DNA from: Candidatus Bipolaricaulota bacterium
Lineage (GTDB): Bacteria; Bipolaricaulota; Bipolaricaulia; UBA7950; UBA9294
Assembly: GCA_030612175.1 (NCBI GenBank)
Contig: JAUWOJ010000004.1
Coordinates: 1 to 31,753, forward strand
Length of the DNA stretch: 31,753 bases
Reading direction: 5' to 3'
Below, piece by piece: positions 1 through 8,197 of this stretch; the stretch's first letter is position 1, and the number at the start of each line of letters is the position of its first letter. Under the pieces are notes generated by a model, which had not been told where the DNA came from, made no database searches, and worked only from the letters and a program-made list of their open reading frames with translations. The translations under genes were made by a program, and so were the position numbers.

Positions 1-911
1 GGTTTTCGCAGTTCACCCGCCCGCTCCCATGCTTTGCATAAGGCGTCTTGGGTTAAAGGCGCAGCGACCTCGCGGCGGTACCACGCGCTTGAACGCGCAT
101 CGTCAATTGGCAGGATCACCTTGGATGCGACTCGTCCTGCCTTAAGGGCAAGCTCGGCATTGAATGTTTCACCGATCAGCACCTTTTCTGCCTCCGGAGC
201 ACATAGAACGGTTGGTCCTACTGACCCATACACTAGTCGGCAATCGACAACGCGTTGTTTGTCACGAACAATCACCGTGGCAACACTGATCTTGGCAAGA
301 TCAGCGCGCACCCGTGACAATTTCAGGAACGCACTTCCTGTATTTGGGTTCGCGATAGGAAGCCGCACAGCGGTGAGGATTTCCCCTTCCCTTAGCTTAA
401 CTTCCCCCGGCCCAAGCAGGAATTTAGCAATCGGTAAGACCCGCTCTCCGTGTGGGCCAGCCAGCACTACTTCCGAGTCGAACGCCATCAGTGCTGGAGC
501 CGTGTCCGAGGCTGGGGACCCATTGCAGAGGTTCCCGCCGATCGTTCCCATTATCTGGATCTGCGTGGAGCCAAAGGAAGCACAAGCTTCGGCAAGAGCG
601 GTGTAAGTCTCTTGTATTTGTGGCGCGGTGCTGAGCTGACGAATAGTGGTGAGAGCGCCGATCAGAAATGCCTCGTCCTTATTATTCATCCCTTTGAGTT
701 CAGGCAGGTTGGCGATATTAATAACGCATCGTGGCGCCCTTTGCTCCATCTTCATCCATACGAGGAGATTGGTGCCTCCGGCAAGCACCTCGGCGTCTCT
801 GCCAGACTCTTGCAAGAGCCCAATCGCTTCTTTGAGCGTTGCTGGCTGCACGTACTCGAACCTGTGCATAAGGAGGTGTGTATTGGTCATATTGTATCTA
901 CTTTCACTCAT
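1..911 (-). CDS. Xanthine dehydrogenase family FAD-binding subunit (CoxM/XdhB type), 3' end outside the window
   Basis: The reverse strand is open from 911 to the window edge (about 303 codons), so the C-terminus is missing. The translation carries the two FAD-binding signatures of the family: AGGTNLL about 45 residues in, and TIGGNLCNGSPASDTAPAL near residue 135. This subunit passes electrons from the molybdenum site to FAD. The ATG at 911 has AAGGA eight bases upstream and overlaps the end of the molybdopterin subunit gene by 8 bp (ATGAGTGA), so the two are translationally coupled. A later ATG at codon 15 (before RFEYVQP) also fits family N-termini but lacks a ribosome-binding site. The 2Fe-2S subunit is expected further downstream, outside the window. 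Family is confident; the substrate (xanthine, nicotinate or another heterocycle) is not determined. Confidence 0.9.
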   Translation of the reverse strand, partial: MSESRYNMTNTHLLMHRFEYVQPATLKEAIGLLQESGRDAEVLAGGTNLLVWMKMEQRAPRCVINIANLPELKGMNNKDEAFLIGALTTIRQLSTAPQIQETYTALAEACASFGSTQIQIMGTIGGNLCNGSPASDTAPALMAFDSEVVLAGPHGERVLPIAKFLLGPGEVKLREGEILTAVRLPIANPNTGSAFLKLSRVRADLAKISVATVIVRDKQRVVDCRLVYGSVGPTVLCAPEAEKVLIGETFNAELALKAGRVASKVILPIDDARSSAWYRREVAAPLTQDALCKAWERAGELRK

Positions 912-3240
912 GTATGCGTTCCTTCTTTTTCAAGGCGATAAGAACTTTCTCCGGCGTGATTGGCAGCTCATAGAACCTAATGCCAATAGCGTTGTGGATT
1001 GCATTGGCATAAGCTGCAGCAACCGGATTTATCGCCGCCTCACCAATCCCCTTGGCCCCAAATGGGCCGCTCGGCTCGTAGGTATGCGCAAAGCCAGCAG
1101 TAAAAGCATCGATATGTGGAGTCTCACTAATTCCAGAGGTCTTGCTATCGATCCAGTAGCCGCCTGAGACGAGCTGTCCATCCGTGCTCCAAGCATTGCT
1201 CTCGTATAGGGCGTAGCCCGCGCCCTTGGAGAGAGCACCCTCTAACTGACCAATCGCCATCGCTGGACAGATCACGGTGCCACAGTCACTTCCCATAACT
1301 GCCTTTACTGTGTGCACTAGGCCGGTCCATGTATCGACCTTGACTTCCACAAACACGGTCACATAAGCAGGAGGACAGTTAAGTGGTCTGTAGCTCTCCA
1401 CTGCGGCAATCGTCTTCCAGCTTTCACTCCAGCAGCGAGTGGCAAGTTCTGACAGTGTCATTGTTCGATCCGGTATCGAAGGAGTATAGACAACACCCTG
1501 CCCAAGCTCCTCATCGAGTTTCAAGCTAAGTGTGTGTGCTTGCATATTGAGGTAGTGTGCCGCCGTTGTGAGGATTTCTTCACGTAGCGTTGTTGCAGCC
1601 TTGAGAGCCGCTCCACCTCCGGCGTATACCCCGCGGGTGGCGTGAGTGACACAATCGTAGACAGTGGAACAAGTCTCGGCCGGGGCCATGTTCACCTTGT
1701 CTAGCGGCACGCAAAGCGCCTCGCTGACGATTCTGTTGAGAGCCTCCAACGTTCCTCCGCCGTGGTCCATCAGGGCAGTGATAACATCTACCGAACCGTC
1801 GACGTTTAGCTTGACCATCGCCCCGGAGAAGTCAATGACGTCTCCGGGCTGTGGCGCGCCGGCGCTAGAGGTATGGAATCCTCGCCCTAATCCGATACCG
1901 GACCGGAAGCGGCCTGTCCCTGAGCCAGATTTTGGGCGGTTACTCCATCCAATGGCTTCTGCTCCTCTATGAAGGAGTTCGGGTACTCCATCGCTCTCAA
2001 CGATCGAGCGAACGAGTGGGCCCTGTCCCCAGAAGGTGTCTCCCAATCCTACGTAGTTCTTCAATCGTAGCTCAAGCGAATCGATGTCGAGCTTTTCAGC
2101 GAGTTCCTCGATCAGCGATTCGGTGGCGAATGTCACCTGCGGATTGCCGAATCCCTGCATTGCGCAAGAAGGGGCTTTGTTTGTATACACAGCGGTTCCA
2201 TGGTAGCGCACGTTGGGGATTTTGTACAGGGAGACGAGCCAACCGACAGTGACTCCTAGAAACGAGTATGCTTGAATGTTATGTGCTCCAATATCGACGA
2301 TCGCCTCCATCTTCGCGCCGGTTAGTGTGCCATCCTTCTTTGCCGCCAATTGTAGGTGGATTTGCTCGCCGTAACGGGTATGGTCATGCGCATCTTCCTC
2401 TCGCGTTAACGTTAGCTTGACCGGCCGATGTGCCTTTAGGGCCAGCGCAGCACAGATCGGGATCGGCGGGTTCATCTGGATGCTTGATCCGAAGGTTCCG
2501 CCGATGGGCACACGCTTGACGTTTACCTTAGAGAGTGGTATGTCAAAGATTTGCCCAAGTAGGATTCGCACATTGTGAATCGACTGAGTTGTTGGCCATA
2601 CAGTAAGTCCACCATTTGGCTCGGGGCGGCAGACGGCTGATTTCGTCTCCATCTGTGCGTGATAGACCTTGCTTAGATTGAACGTTCCCTCAACAACAAT
2701 GTCTGCCTCTGCAAACGCCCGGTCAACATCTCCTTGTTCAATACTTCGATCACAGGCGATGTTGCGCTCAATTTCTATCTCGTTTTCGCCCCACAGGACT
2801 GTGTTGTAGATTGAGACAGCGCCTGGTTTCATTGCTTTGATTGGGTCGGTGAGCACAGGTAAAACGTCGTACTCAACCTTGATTGCACGCGCCGCTTTTT
2901 CCGCCAGCTCTTCTGTCTCCGCGGCGACGGCGGCAACTGCTTCTCCCATCCGCCGTACCTTATCGGCAAGTACGTAGTGATCCTTGTGCAGAACCGAAGG
3001 AATGGTGATGATACGCTCGTTATAGCGCACGCTGGGGATGTCACTGAATGTAATCACAACTGCGCCCATCGCCTCAGCCGCGGTTGCATCGACGCGTTTG
3101 ACGCGAGCATGAGCATAGGGGCTGGCAAGGACGCGTCCATGAAGCATGTGGGGCAAGGTGATGTCAACTGTGTAACGTTCTTGTCCAGTGACGCGTGCAA
3201 TCCCATCCTTGCGGAGGTTTGCTTTTCCTACAGTATCAAA
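904..3240 (-). CDS. Xanthine dehydrogenase family molybdopterin-binding subunit, N-terminus in doubt
   Basis: Large subunit of a molybdenum hydroxylase, which hydroxylates a heterocycle with water at a Mo-pterin centre. Family landmarks in order: DGIARVTGQERYTVDI and the LHGRVLASPYAHARV segment, GGTFGSS (usually GGGFGGK), the AMQGFGNPQ loop (usually A-x-RGFG), and KGIGEAA near the C-terminus, whose Glu matches the catalytic base. Family-like sequence extends upstream of the first conventional start (TTG at 3156) to 3240, but the frame up to the stop at 3262-3264 has no ATG, GTG or TTG. An ATG at 3257-3259 in another frame runs seven codons to CTT-TGA (3241-3236); a +1 shift there joins it exactly to the main frame. 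The true start is therefore unresolved: recoding, a one-base indel, or a rare start codon. Overlaps the FAD subunit gene by 8 bp. Confidence 0.88.
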   Translation of the reverse strand, partial: FDTVGKANLRKDGIARVTGQERYTVDITLPHMLHGRVLASPYAHARVKRVDATAAEAMGAVVITFSDIPSVRYNERIITIPSVLHKDHYVLADKVRRMGEAVAAVAAETEELAEKAARAIKVEYDVLPVLTDPIKAMKPGAVSIYNTVLWGENEIEIERNIACDRSIEQGDVDRAFAEADIVVEGTFNLSKVYHAQMETKSAVCRPEPNGGLTVWPTTQSIHNVRILLGQIFDIPLSKVNVKRVPIGGTFGSSIQMNPPIPICAALALKAHRPVKLTLTREEDAHDHTRYGEQIHLQLAAKKDGTLTGAKMEAIVDIGAHNIQAYSFLGVTVGWLVSLYKIPNVRYHGTAVYTNKAPSCAMQGFGNPQVTFATESLIEELAEKLDIDSLELRLKNYVGLGDTFWGQGPLVRSIVESDGVPELLHRGAEAIGWSNRPKSGSGTGRFRSGIGLGRGFHTSSAGAPQPGDVIDFSGAMVKLNVDGSVDVITALMDHGGGTLEALNRIVSEALCVPLDKVNMAPAETCSTVYDCVTHATRGVYAGGGAALKAATTLREEILTTAAHYLNMQAHTLSLKLDEELGQGVVYTPSIPDRTMTLSELATRCWSESWKTIAAVESYRPLNCPPAYVTVFVEVKVDTWTGLVHTVKAVMGSDCGTVICPAMAIGQLEGALSKGAGYALYESNAWSTDGQLVSGGYWIDSKTSGISETPHIDAFTAGFAHTYEPSGPFGAKGIGEAAINPVAAAYANAIHNAIGIRFYELPITPEKVLIALKKKERIHE

Positions 3241-3303
3241 GTTTCTTATCTTCCACCATCCTTATTCGGTGGACGATCTTCTACCTCTTGCCGGACTAAG
3301 CAG

Positions 3304-3370
3304 TTCTATTCTACTTAGCTTAGCTGCTTGGTAATCGCGCTGTTCTCCAGTCTGATTTTTCTATTCTACT
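3304..3370. repeat. Pair of exact 12-bp direct repeats upstream of the xanthine dehydrogenase genes
   Basis: TTCTATTCTACT occurs at 3304-3315 and again at 3359-3370, 55 bp apart, in the gap between the molybdopterin subunit and glnA. Read on the minus strand each copy contains TAGAAT, a good -10 hexamer. The distal copy lies 17 bp after TTGCTC, so one or both could be promoter elements. They could also be paired operator sites. Nothing else is recognised in the 3265-3502 gap. Confidence 0.4.
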
Positions 3371-3502
3371 CTGTCCAATATTCCCGAGCAACAATATACA
3401 CGCCCTATTACCGAGAGGAGGGTTGTGAATGGGCATTTGGAACAGACGCTATCGCGGTCGGGTAAATCAACGAGTGAGTCATTATTACAGAAGACTCTCC
3501 GG

Positions 3503-4870
3503 CTAGAGACTGTAGTAAAGTGAAAATTCGTATGGATGTGGACGCCTGCGAACCTGGCTCAGTTCGTCCCTCTTTGCCTTGATCCAGTGAGCAATCTGTT
3601 CGGCGCTGAATACTCCGCCTGCCGTAAGATAGTCATGATCTTCTTCTAGGGCGGACAGGGCGGCAGCAAGACTGGCAGGAACTTGCTCTATCTTGCTTGT
3701 CTCTGCGGTTGAGAGATCATAAAGATCTTGGTTATAGGGCCCAAATCCAAGCTTCTCCGCATTTAGGTTGTTTTTGATCCCATCGATGCCAGCCATCAGC
3801 ATGCCGGCATATGCAAGGTAAGGATTGCATGTAGCGTCCACTGTTCTTAGCTCGATTCTTCGCTGCTGTGGTGTTGCATAACTAGGAATACGAATTGCAG
3901 CGGAACGATTTCCTTCGCCGAAGGCCAATGAAATCGGTGCTTCATGTCCAGGGACAAGGCGACAGTAGGAGTTCGTTGAGGGATTGGTTAGTCCCGACAA
4001 GCCACGCCCGTGTGAAAGGATTCCCCCTATGTAGAGTAGACCTAATTCGGAGAGCCCTCCATCCTTGTCGAAAATGCTTTTTCCTTTGTTTGCCAGATAC
4101 TGATGAACATGCATACCGTTACCATTTTCACCAAGAATTGGTTTGGGCATGAATGTAGCGGTCAATCCGAATTCCACTGCTACATTTCGAGTGGTGTTCT
4201 TGACAATAAGTGTGGTATCGGCCATTCTTAGCAGGCCGTCAAACCCCAACTCTATTTCCAGTTGCCCCAGAGAGCCTACCTCATGATGATGGTACTTAAC
4301 AGATACTCCTGTTCTTTCCAGTCGCCTACAGATCTCATTGCGTAGGGCGAATAGTTGATCTTCGGGGGGACAGATATGATAGAAAGAGCGCTCAGTGTGC
4401 TTGTTCATTGGACTGAGCGTATAGAATGCCTCGCTAGCCTCGCTACCGTAGTCGGCTTCAGAGAAAACATAGAACTCGAATTCCGCGCTCATCATTACAG
4501 CTTCGGCGATACCTTCAGAGATGAGAAACTGCTCGGCCCGTCTGGCAACTGCACGAGGATCGCCAATAAATGGGCCTTTTCCCTCCGCAAGGTGAATGTC
4601 ACATATCAGAGAAAGGACCTTTTCCCCGCCATAGCAGACGACAGTAGCTGTGTTGAGATCTGGGCGCAGGATCATGTCGCTTCCTTCTACATTCGTGTAG
4701 CCGAAGTTTGAGCCGTCGAACGGAATACCGTTGTCGATTACGTGTTGAGTGAATCTACTGGTTGGGATGGTAATATGTCGCCAGCAACCGACCAAGTCTA
4801 TAGCCTTGAAGTCGATGAAGTCGATGTCCTCTTGTGTCACCAGTTCTTCCAGAGAAGAGAAGCTAAACAC
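3503..4870 (-). CDS. glnA: Glutamine synthetase, type I
   Basis: Makes glutamine from glutamate, ammonia and ATP in the cytoplasm. The 455-residue length is normal for GSI. Visible active-site elements are FDGSNFG (51-57), the metal ligands in AEFEFYVF (Glu130, Glu132), NGMHVHQ (251-257), the NRSAAIRIP segment (from Asn321), the ELR-x-VDATCNPYL segment (340-352) and a C-terminal PHPYEFSLYY latch. Tyr384 in QDLYDL aligns with the adenylylation tyrosine region, but whether it is modified cannot be judged. The start is GTG, supported by a perfect AAGGAGGT six bases upstream. It is divergent from the RpiR-type regulator and follows the Mo-hydroxylase genes, so a role in handling nitrogen from purine-type catabolism is possible (inference). 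The paralogous gamma-glutamyl-polyamine synthetases are the main alternative. Confidence 0.92.
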   Translation of the reverse strand: MFSFSSLEELVTQEDIDFIDFKAIDLVGCWRHITIPTSRFTQHVIDNGIPFDGSNFGYTNVEGSDMILRPDLNTATVVCYGGEKVLSLICDIHLAEGKGPFIGDPRAVARRAEQFLISEGIAEAVMMSAEFEFYVFSEADYGSEASEAFYTLSPMNKHTERSFYHICPPEDQLFALRNEICRRLERTGVSVKYHHHEVGSLGQLEIELGFDGLLRMADTTLIVKNTTRNVAVEFGLTATFMPKPILGENGNGMHVHQYLANKGKSIFDKDGGLSELGLLYIGGILSHGRGLSGLTNPSTNSYCRLVPGHEAPISLAFGEGNRSAAIRIPSYATPQQRRIELRTVDATCNPYLAYAGMLMAGIDGIKNNLNAEKLGFGPYNQDLYDLSTAETSKIEQVPASLAAALSALEEDHDYLTAGGVFSAEQIAHWIKAKRDELSQVRRRPHPYEFSLYYSL

Positions 4871-5107
4871 TTGTTACCTCCTTGCATTCTCACTTGTCCG
4901 ACTGCCAGTCCTCTCAATCAGCAATGCCTATAGGTTGCGAAATAGAAGTTTCAGTACTCTCCTACCATGAATCTTTTGCTGCAAAGTTACTTGACAAGCG
5001 ATCGGATATCAAGCCCTAACATGCGGGGTAGAGGCATACCTACCGTTTTTCGCAAGCTTCTCTTTGCAGCACATTACGAGGGCGTGTTCTCTAATGCGGG
5101 TAGATGC

Positions 5108-5137
5108 TTGGCAGGACAGACATCTCTGAAGTAGAAT
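5108..5137 (+). promoter_or_regulatory. Putative sigma-70-type promoter of the RpiR-family gene
   Basis: TTGGCA (5108-5113) and TAGAAT (5132-5137), each 5/6 to consensus, are separated by 18 bp. The -10 ends six bases before the ATG at 5144, so transcription would start at or near the start codon. No Shine-Dalgarno sequence is visible before that ATG, which agrees with a leaderless message. Confidence 0.45.
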
Positions 5138-5143
5138 GAAGCT

Positions 5144-5995
5144 ATGACAAAGGGAACAAAGGATATCTTGCAGTTGATCAGAAAAGCTTCCCTTTCGGAG
5201 AAGAGGAAGCAGGTCGCGAAATACATCTTGGATAACTGTACAGAGGCGGCCTTTCTCACAGCTGCCGAGCTTGCTCGACGTTCCTCTGTCAGTGAGCCAA
5301 CTGTGATTCGACTTGCCGCTGCCCTTGGTTACAGTGGATTTCCAGCAATGCGAAATGCGTTACAGGATAGGGTACAGGGCAAACTTAACACACTTAACCG
5401 TCTTACGGAAAGCCATCGCTTGAAGTCAAGTAAGAGTCCGGCTATTCGATCTCTACTGACCGATATGAAGAACCTGGAGGAGACGCTGCATTCTCTTGAC
5501 GTAAGGACACTGAACGACGTTGTTGACAAGCTTGTCAACGCAGACAAAGTCATAATTATCGGCTATAAGATGTCGAGATCATTGGCGCAGTTCCTTCAAA
5601 TGGCCCTGAAAAAGACCGTTGACAATACAGTAGCAGTTACAACGGGGAGCGGGTTATTTGAGGAAGAATTGGTTGTTGCAACGCCGAGCTCTGTGGTCAT
5701 CGCCATTTCCTTTCCTCGCTATACCAACATGGTTGTTCGGCATCTTTGTATGGCAAGAAAGAGGCACCTTACAACCGTTGCTATTACGGATTCGGAGCTT
5801 TCTCCACTGGTTGAGTGTGCCAAGTATCGGCTTCTAGCCCGATGCAGTCTTGTGTCGTATGTCGATTCATTTGCTGCAGCAATGTCTTTGTTATGCGCTA
5901 TTGCCACCGGGGTAAGTATCAAAGGAGAGAGCACCACGCGCCCTCGCCTGGAAGAGCTGGAAGCATTGTGGGAGGAAAGCGCAGTTTTCTTCTAA
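5144..5995 (+). CDS. MurR/RpiR family transcriptional regulator
   Basis: A 283-residue protein with the two-domain layout of the RpiR family. The N-terminal helix-turn-helix spans roughly residues 1-80, with LTAAELARRSSVSEPTVIRL as the recognition region followed by ALGYSGFPAMRNAL. A C-terminal SIS domain (about 115-250) holds DKVIIIGYKMS and a VVIAISFPRYT segment; SIS domains usually bind a phosphosugar. The ligand is unknown. It is divergent from glnA (273-bp gap) and 39 bp upstream of the MetH-activation protein on the same strand, so either flank could be its target. The ATG at 5144 has no convincing ribosome-binding site but follows a plausible -10 by six bases. Confidence 0.88.
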   Translation: MTKGTKDILQLIRKASLSEKRKQVAKYILDNCTEAAFLTAAELARRSSVSEPTVIRLAAALGYSGFPAMRNALQDRVQGKLNTLNRLTESHRLKSSKSPAIRSLLTDMKNLEETLHSLDVRTLNDVVDKLVNADKVIIIGYKMSRSLAQFLQMALKKTVDNTVAVTTGSGLFEEELVVATPSSVVIAISFPRYTNMVVRHLCMARKRHLTTVAITDSELSPLVECAKYRLLARCSLVSYVDSFAAAMSLLCAIATGVSIKGESTTRPRLEELEALWEESAVFF

Positions 5996-6034
5996 GGTTT
6001 CCCTCGATCAAGATCAACTAATCACGGAGAGTGT

Positions 6035-6859
6035 ATGTCAATGCTTGATGGCAGAAAGATCCCAAGCGTAACTATGTCAGAAACACTACTACTACCCTCT
6101 CATGCCACGCTAACCATCGATCAGGAGCGGGTGTTTCGTTACCTGGAGTATGGCGGTGCTTCTCCGTCCAAGCTCGTCCTGAAGAAGCTTAGCCAACTGA
6201 TCCCTAAGGCACGCGAGATGGCCCAACCACAGGCTCTTAGTAGGATTTGCAGCGTGGGAAAAGCAGTGGACCTGCAAAAGAATGATCTCCCTAAACCTAT
6301 TCAGCGCGCAAAGTTGCTGGCCTTCGGCCTGTGTACAATAGGTTCCATCATTGAAGAAGAAGCAAAGCGGCTGCGCGATAACGGGGAATGGATAGATTGG
6401 ATGATTCTCAACGCGCTTGGGTCAGCAGCTGTATCCGAACTATGTGAACGGTTGGGAAAACGGATTTTTGATTGGGCTGCTGCGCAAGGATTGAACGCAA
6501 GCCGTGGGTTTGAGCCAGGTTCTGGAGCCGGGCATTGGCCGCTTGAGAGGCAGCGGATAGTATTCGCCAATTTGCCAGCAGAGGAAATAGGAGTTTCCCT
6601 TAGTCCTCAATTATCAATGTGGCCAGCGAAGACACTGTCGTTCTTGATGGGAGTTGGCGCGAGAATTCCACAAGGGGATCACCCCTTCTCCTGTCGAGGA
6701 TGTAAGCGTATAGACTGTATTTACCGCTATGAACCAGCAAAACCTTCTGCTGCAGAGAGCACAAAGAAGAGTATCGAAAAGATGATTAGAGAACCAAATC
6801 AAAAGGAAGATCTTCCGCGCATACCGGGTGATCTTGGGAGTGGAATGGCTGAGGCCTGA
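6035..6859 (+). CDS. Stand-alone protein related to the MetH (B12-dependent methionine synthase) activation domain
   Basis: The 274-residue protein resembles the AdoMet-binding reactivation domain of cobalamin-dependent methionine synthase. FEPGSGAGHWPLERQ, IGVSLSPQLSMWPAKTLSFLMGVG and a C-terminal CRGCKRIDCIYR (C-x2-C-x4-C-x2-R) match the order of that domain's features. MetH activation domains reductively methylate inactive cob(II)alamin; stand-alone versions occur in anaerobes lacking a fused MetH domain. The C-terminal ~45 residues after the Cys motif are charged and low-complexity. GGAG sits five bases before the ATG. It is directly upstream of the folate cyclodeaminase, which supports a one-carbon role. 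No corrinoid methyltransferase is visible in the window, so its partner is unknown. Confidence 0.78.
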   Translation: MSMLDGRKIPSVTMSETLLLPSHATLTIDQERVFRYLEYGGASPSKLVLKKLSQLIPKAREMAQPQALSRICSVGKAVDLQKNDLPKPIQRAKLLAFGLCTIGSIIEEEAKRLRDNGEWIDWMILNALGSAAVSELCERLGKRIFDWAAAQGLNASRGFEPGSGAGHWPLERQRIVFANLPAEEIGVSLSPQLSMWPAKTLSFLMGVGARIPQGDHPFSCRGCKRIDCIYRYEPAKPSAAESTKKSIEKMIREPNQKEDLPRIPGDLGSGMAEA

Positions 6860-6930
6860 AGAGAAACGTGAAAACTCAGAACCAGACCATGAATAGGATC
6901 TAATTACGTGGACTCTAAAGGGAGAAAATA

Positions 6931-7569
6931 ATGCCGAGCAAGTATGAAGACATGAGCATAAGTACGTTCCTGAACCAGCTGTCTTCGGCTGCGCCTGCGC
7001 CGGGAGGTGGAAGCGTTGCCGCCCTTTCTGGAGCGATGGCTGCAGCATTGATATTGATGGTCTGTAACTTGACCATAGGTAAGGAGAAGTTCGCTCGAAG
7101 TGAACAAGAGATAAAGGAAATCAAGCAACAGGCTAGGGATTTGCGCCATACCTTGGTGGACGCGGTCGATGCCGATATCAATGCTTACAATAGGGTAATT
7201 GCTTGCTACCGTTTACCGAAAGCAAGCAAACAGGAACAGGTTGATCGCAGAGAGAGCCTTCAACAAGCACTCAAAAGGGCCGCCGAGGTTCCTTATCATA
7301 CCGCGGAAGCCTGCTATCGCGTTCTTGAACTGAATCGCAAGCTGCCGGGAATCGGTAACCCTAGTGCGGTGAGCGATGTCGCCGTTTCAGTACGGCTAGC
7401 TGAAGCCGGACTACAGTCTGCCCTATATAATGTAGATATCAACTGCAACTACATCAAGGATGAGGATTATACAAAGAAATACAGAGCAGCGCGCGTGAAA
7501 TTGGCCGAGAAGGCAAGGCTTATGCTAAAAGAGATTATCTGCACAGTGAGAACAGTGTTGGAAGGTTGA
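6931..7569 (+). CDS. Formimidoyl-THF cyclodeaminase / methenyl-THF cyclohydrolase family protein
   Basis: At 212 residues it has the size of single-domain FTCD_C/FchA proteins. The PAPGGGSVAALSGAMAAAL segment near the N-terminus is the family hallmark, followed by the all-helical body; DVDINCNYIKD near the C-terminus is also typical. The enzyme converts 5-formimino-THF to methenyl-THF plus ammonia, or interconverts methenyl- and formyl-THF. The start is supported by AGGGAG about eight bases upstream. It lies 71 bp after the MetH-activation gene and converges on nusB, leaving 14 bp. The partner formimidoyltransferase (ftcD) is encoded separately at 29788-30702, so the two halves of the mammalian bifunctional enzyme are separate here. 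Confidence 0.9.
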   Translation: MPSKYEDMSISTFLNQLSSAAPAPGGGSVAALSGAMAAALILMVCNLTIGKEKFARSEQEIKEIKQQARDLRHTLVDAVDADINAYNRVIACYRLPKASKQEQVDRRESLQQALKRAAEVPYHTAEACYRVLELNRKLPGIGNPSAVSDVAVSVRLAEAGLQSALYNVDINCNYIKDEDYTKKYRAARVKLAEKARLMLKEIICTVRTVLEG

Positions 7570-7583
7570 ACCTATTTGCCAGC

Positions 7584-8000
7584 CTAAACAGGGGCATCCA
7601 GCGATTTGTTAGTGTTCTGATTCTCTTTCCATAGATGATCGAGTATCCCGTTCACGAACAGCTGCGCGTTATCCGTTCCATACTTCTTGCATAGCTCAAT
7701 TGCTTCGTTGATCGCCACTTCGGAAGGGATTTCGGGAGTGTAGAGAAGCTCGAATACTCCTAGACGAAGAATATTACGGTCGATCACTGCCAGGCGTTCA
7801 AATCTCCATCCCCGCGTATGGTCAGCAATCAACTTATCAATTTCCTCTTGGCGAGCGATAATCCCGGAAAAGACGCACTCTATGTACTGATATTGCCCTC
7901 CGGGGTTTGCCTCAGCGAGCAGTTCACCTAGTGGAGTATCAACAAATTCATGCTGATAGAGAACCCTGAGCAAAAGCTCACGCGCTTCCCTGCGACGCAT
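7584..8000 (-). CDS. nusB: Transcription antitermination factor NusB
   Basis: NusB binds boxA RNA with NusE (S10) and supports rRNA antitermination. The 138-residue protein starts with the typical MRRREARELLLRVLYQ helix and has ERLAVIDRNILRLGVFELLY and EVAINEAIELCKKYGTDNA in the expected second half, ending FVNGILDHL. Its ATG overlaps the stop of the upstream DUF2273 gene by one base (TAATG), which indicates translational coupling. It is the last gene of the efp-asp23 operon, a position also seen in Firmicutes (asp23-amaP-nusB). Confidence 0.95.
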   Translation of the reverse strand: MRRREARELLLRVLYQHEFVDTPLGELLAEANPGGQYQYIECVFSGIIARQEEIDKLIADHTRGWRFERLAVIDRNILRLGVFELLYTPEIPSEVAINEAIELCKKYGTDNAQLFVNGILDHLWKENQNTNKSLDAPV

Positions 8001-8197
8001 TAAGAACGGAAAAACCGTGCTATAAGATCCCTTACTTGGGTTGTGATATTAGTCCCTGATTCGAAGTAGACTCCGATTACATAGCCCGCTAGGGCAAAGC
8101 CCAGAAGAATGAGTAGTATCTTCCAGCCGACAAGAACTAGAAGAAGTCCCGCAAGAAGTCCGCCGAGCAATCCGAGGAGCTTAGAGTTCGTTCTCAT
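8000..8197 (-). CDS. DUF2273-type small membrane protein
   Basis: Starting at the ATG at 8197 this is a 65-residue protein beginning MRTNSKLLGLLGG, with two hydrophobic segments joined by a Gly/Leu-rich turn (LLAGLLLVLVGW and ILLILLGFALAGYVIG) and a short polar tail. Such proteins sit between amaP and asp23 genes in Firmicutes and are thought to help anchor Asp23 at the membrane. A longer reading frame extends to 8272, but its extra N-terminus is basic read-through of the amaP acidic tail. AGGAGG nine bases before the ATG supports the short form. The start lies inside amaP (17-bp overlap). Confidence 0.75.
   Translation of the reverse strand: MRTNSKLLGLLGGLLAGLLLVLVGWKILLILLGFALAGYVIGVYFESGTNITTQVRDLIARFFRS

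Noticed and set aside
34..1167. Plus-strand open frames opposite the FAD and molybdopterin subunits
   Set aside because: They are mirror frames of well-supported minus-strand genes and show no family features.
4991..5014. TTGACA with the CTTGA...TCAAG dyad between glnA and the regulator, as a promoter/operator
   Set aside because: There is no matching -10 at 16-18 bp on either strand and the dyad arms are only 5 bp.
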